From: Baffinella frigidus
Lineage: Eukaryota > Cryptophyceae > Cryptomonadales > Baffinellaceae
Direction: 5' to 3'
Assembly (NCBI GenBank): GCA_026770585.1
Contig: MU646507.1
Coordinates: 31,468-43,934 of the forward strand
Length of the DNA: 12,467 nt
Part shown: piece by piece, positions 12,447-12,467 of the stretch
How the letters are laid out: every line of letters begins with the position of its first letter
Numbering within the stretch: position 1 is the stretch's first letter
Notes under the pieces: generated by a model
What the model was told of the DNA's origin: nothing
Seen by the model: only the letters and a program-made list of their open reading frames with translations
Database searches by the model: none
Position numbers and translations under genes: made by a program

Positions 12447-12467
12447 AACCTTAAACCCTGAATCCTG

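Larger units (their letters stand above)
12166..12467 (+). repeat. Telomeric-like tracts around exon 11 and at the window end
   Basis: 12166-12250 precedes the exon 11 acceptor. 12302-12386 follows it. A last unit run begins about 12450 and continues out of the window. Confidence 0.9.

Noticed and set aside
1-12467. CRISPR array, tRNA, rRNA, bacterial operon
   Set aside because: No spaced identical repeats of CRISPR type, no cloverleaf or rRNA sequence seen, and the coding structure is spliced.

Overview
The window is nuclear eukaryotic DNA. It has no dense ORF layout and no operons. It holds short coding islands bounded by AG acceptors and GT donors, in about 90% repeat-derived sequence. 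The commonest repeat is a degenerate plant/algal-type telomeric motif (CCCTAAA and variants such as CCCTGAA, CCCTACA and CCCCAAA). That motif type occurs in plants, most green algae, and some alveolates such as dinoflagellates and chromerids. I favour a repeat-rich unicellular alga (a prasinophyte such as Cymbomonas, or a chromerid or dinoflagellate), but that is a low-confidence inference.

One plus-strand gene can be reconstructed by hand. Eleven islands between 1323 and 12300 join in frame (phases 1,0,2,0,0,0,2,0,0,0) into about 247 codons of an RCC1-repeat (regulator of chromosome condensation, beta-propeller) protein. They are separated by ten introns of 158 to about 1870 bp. The diagnostic islands are 4156-4252 (FDHTMVLMTDGTVIGWGNN, then RYGQ), 7296-7336 joined to 8680-8764 (TGGNHTM, LEDGRLMACGRNDWGQLGLG), and 9704-9757 + 10987-11064 + 12262-12300 (EIREVVCGASTTFCILHD, VLAFGRNDLRQLG). 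The gene runs off both ends: the first exons lie 5' of the window and further blades lie 3'.

Region by region. 1-1322: (CT)n, a 222-bp foldback element, a 19-bp-arm hairpin, one full MITE-A, telomeric-like sequence. 1323-2917: exons 1-3, with repeated copies of the exon 1 3' edge among MITE-A fragments. 2918-4155: intron 3, with exon 3 copies, MITE-A, a third repeat family and a (CT)n/(GA)n tract. 4156-6229: exons 4-5 around a large intron holding several partial copies of exon 5. 6230-8764: exons 6-8, a 140-bp palindrome, two more inverted repeats, an intron-like orphan unit and exon 8 debris. 8765-12300: exons 9-11, long telomeric-like arrays, exon 9 and exon 10 edge copies and a tandem duplication.

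The outstanding signal is how the introns are built. Nine of ten downstream exons begin with GT right after the acceptor AG. Most introns contain truncated copies of the neighbouring exon's edge, splice site included, and unrelated repeat blocks (MITE-A, R2, R3, R4, telomeric filler) sit between these direct copies. This looks like intron birth and growth by insertion coupled to duplication of AGGT-containing exon edges. No tRNA, rRNA, CRISPR or prokaryotic signal was seen.
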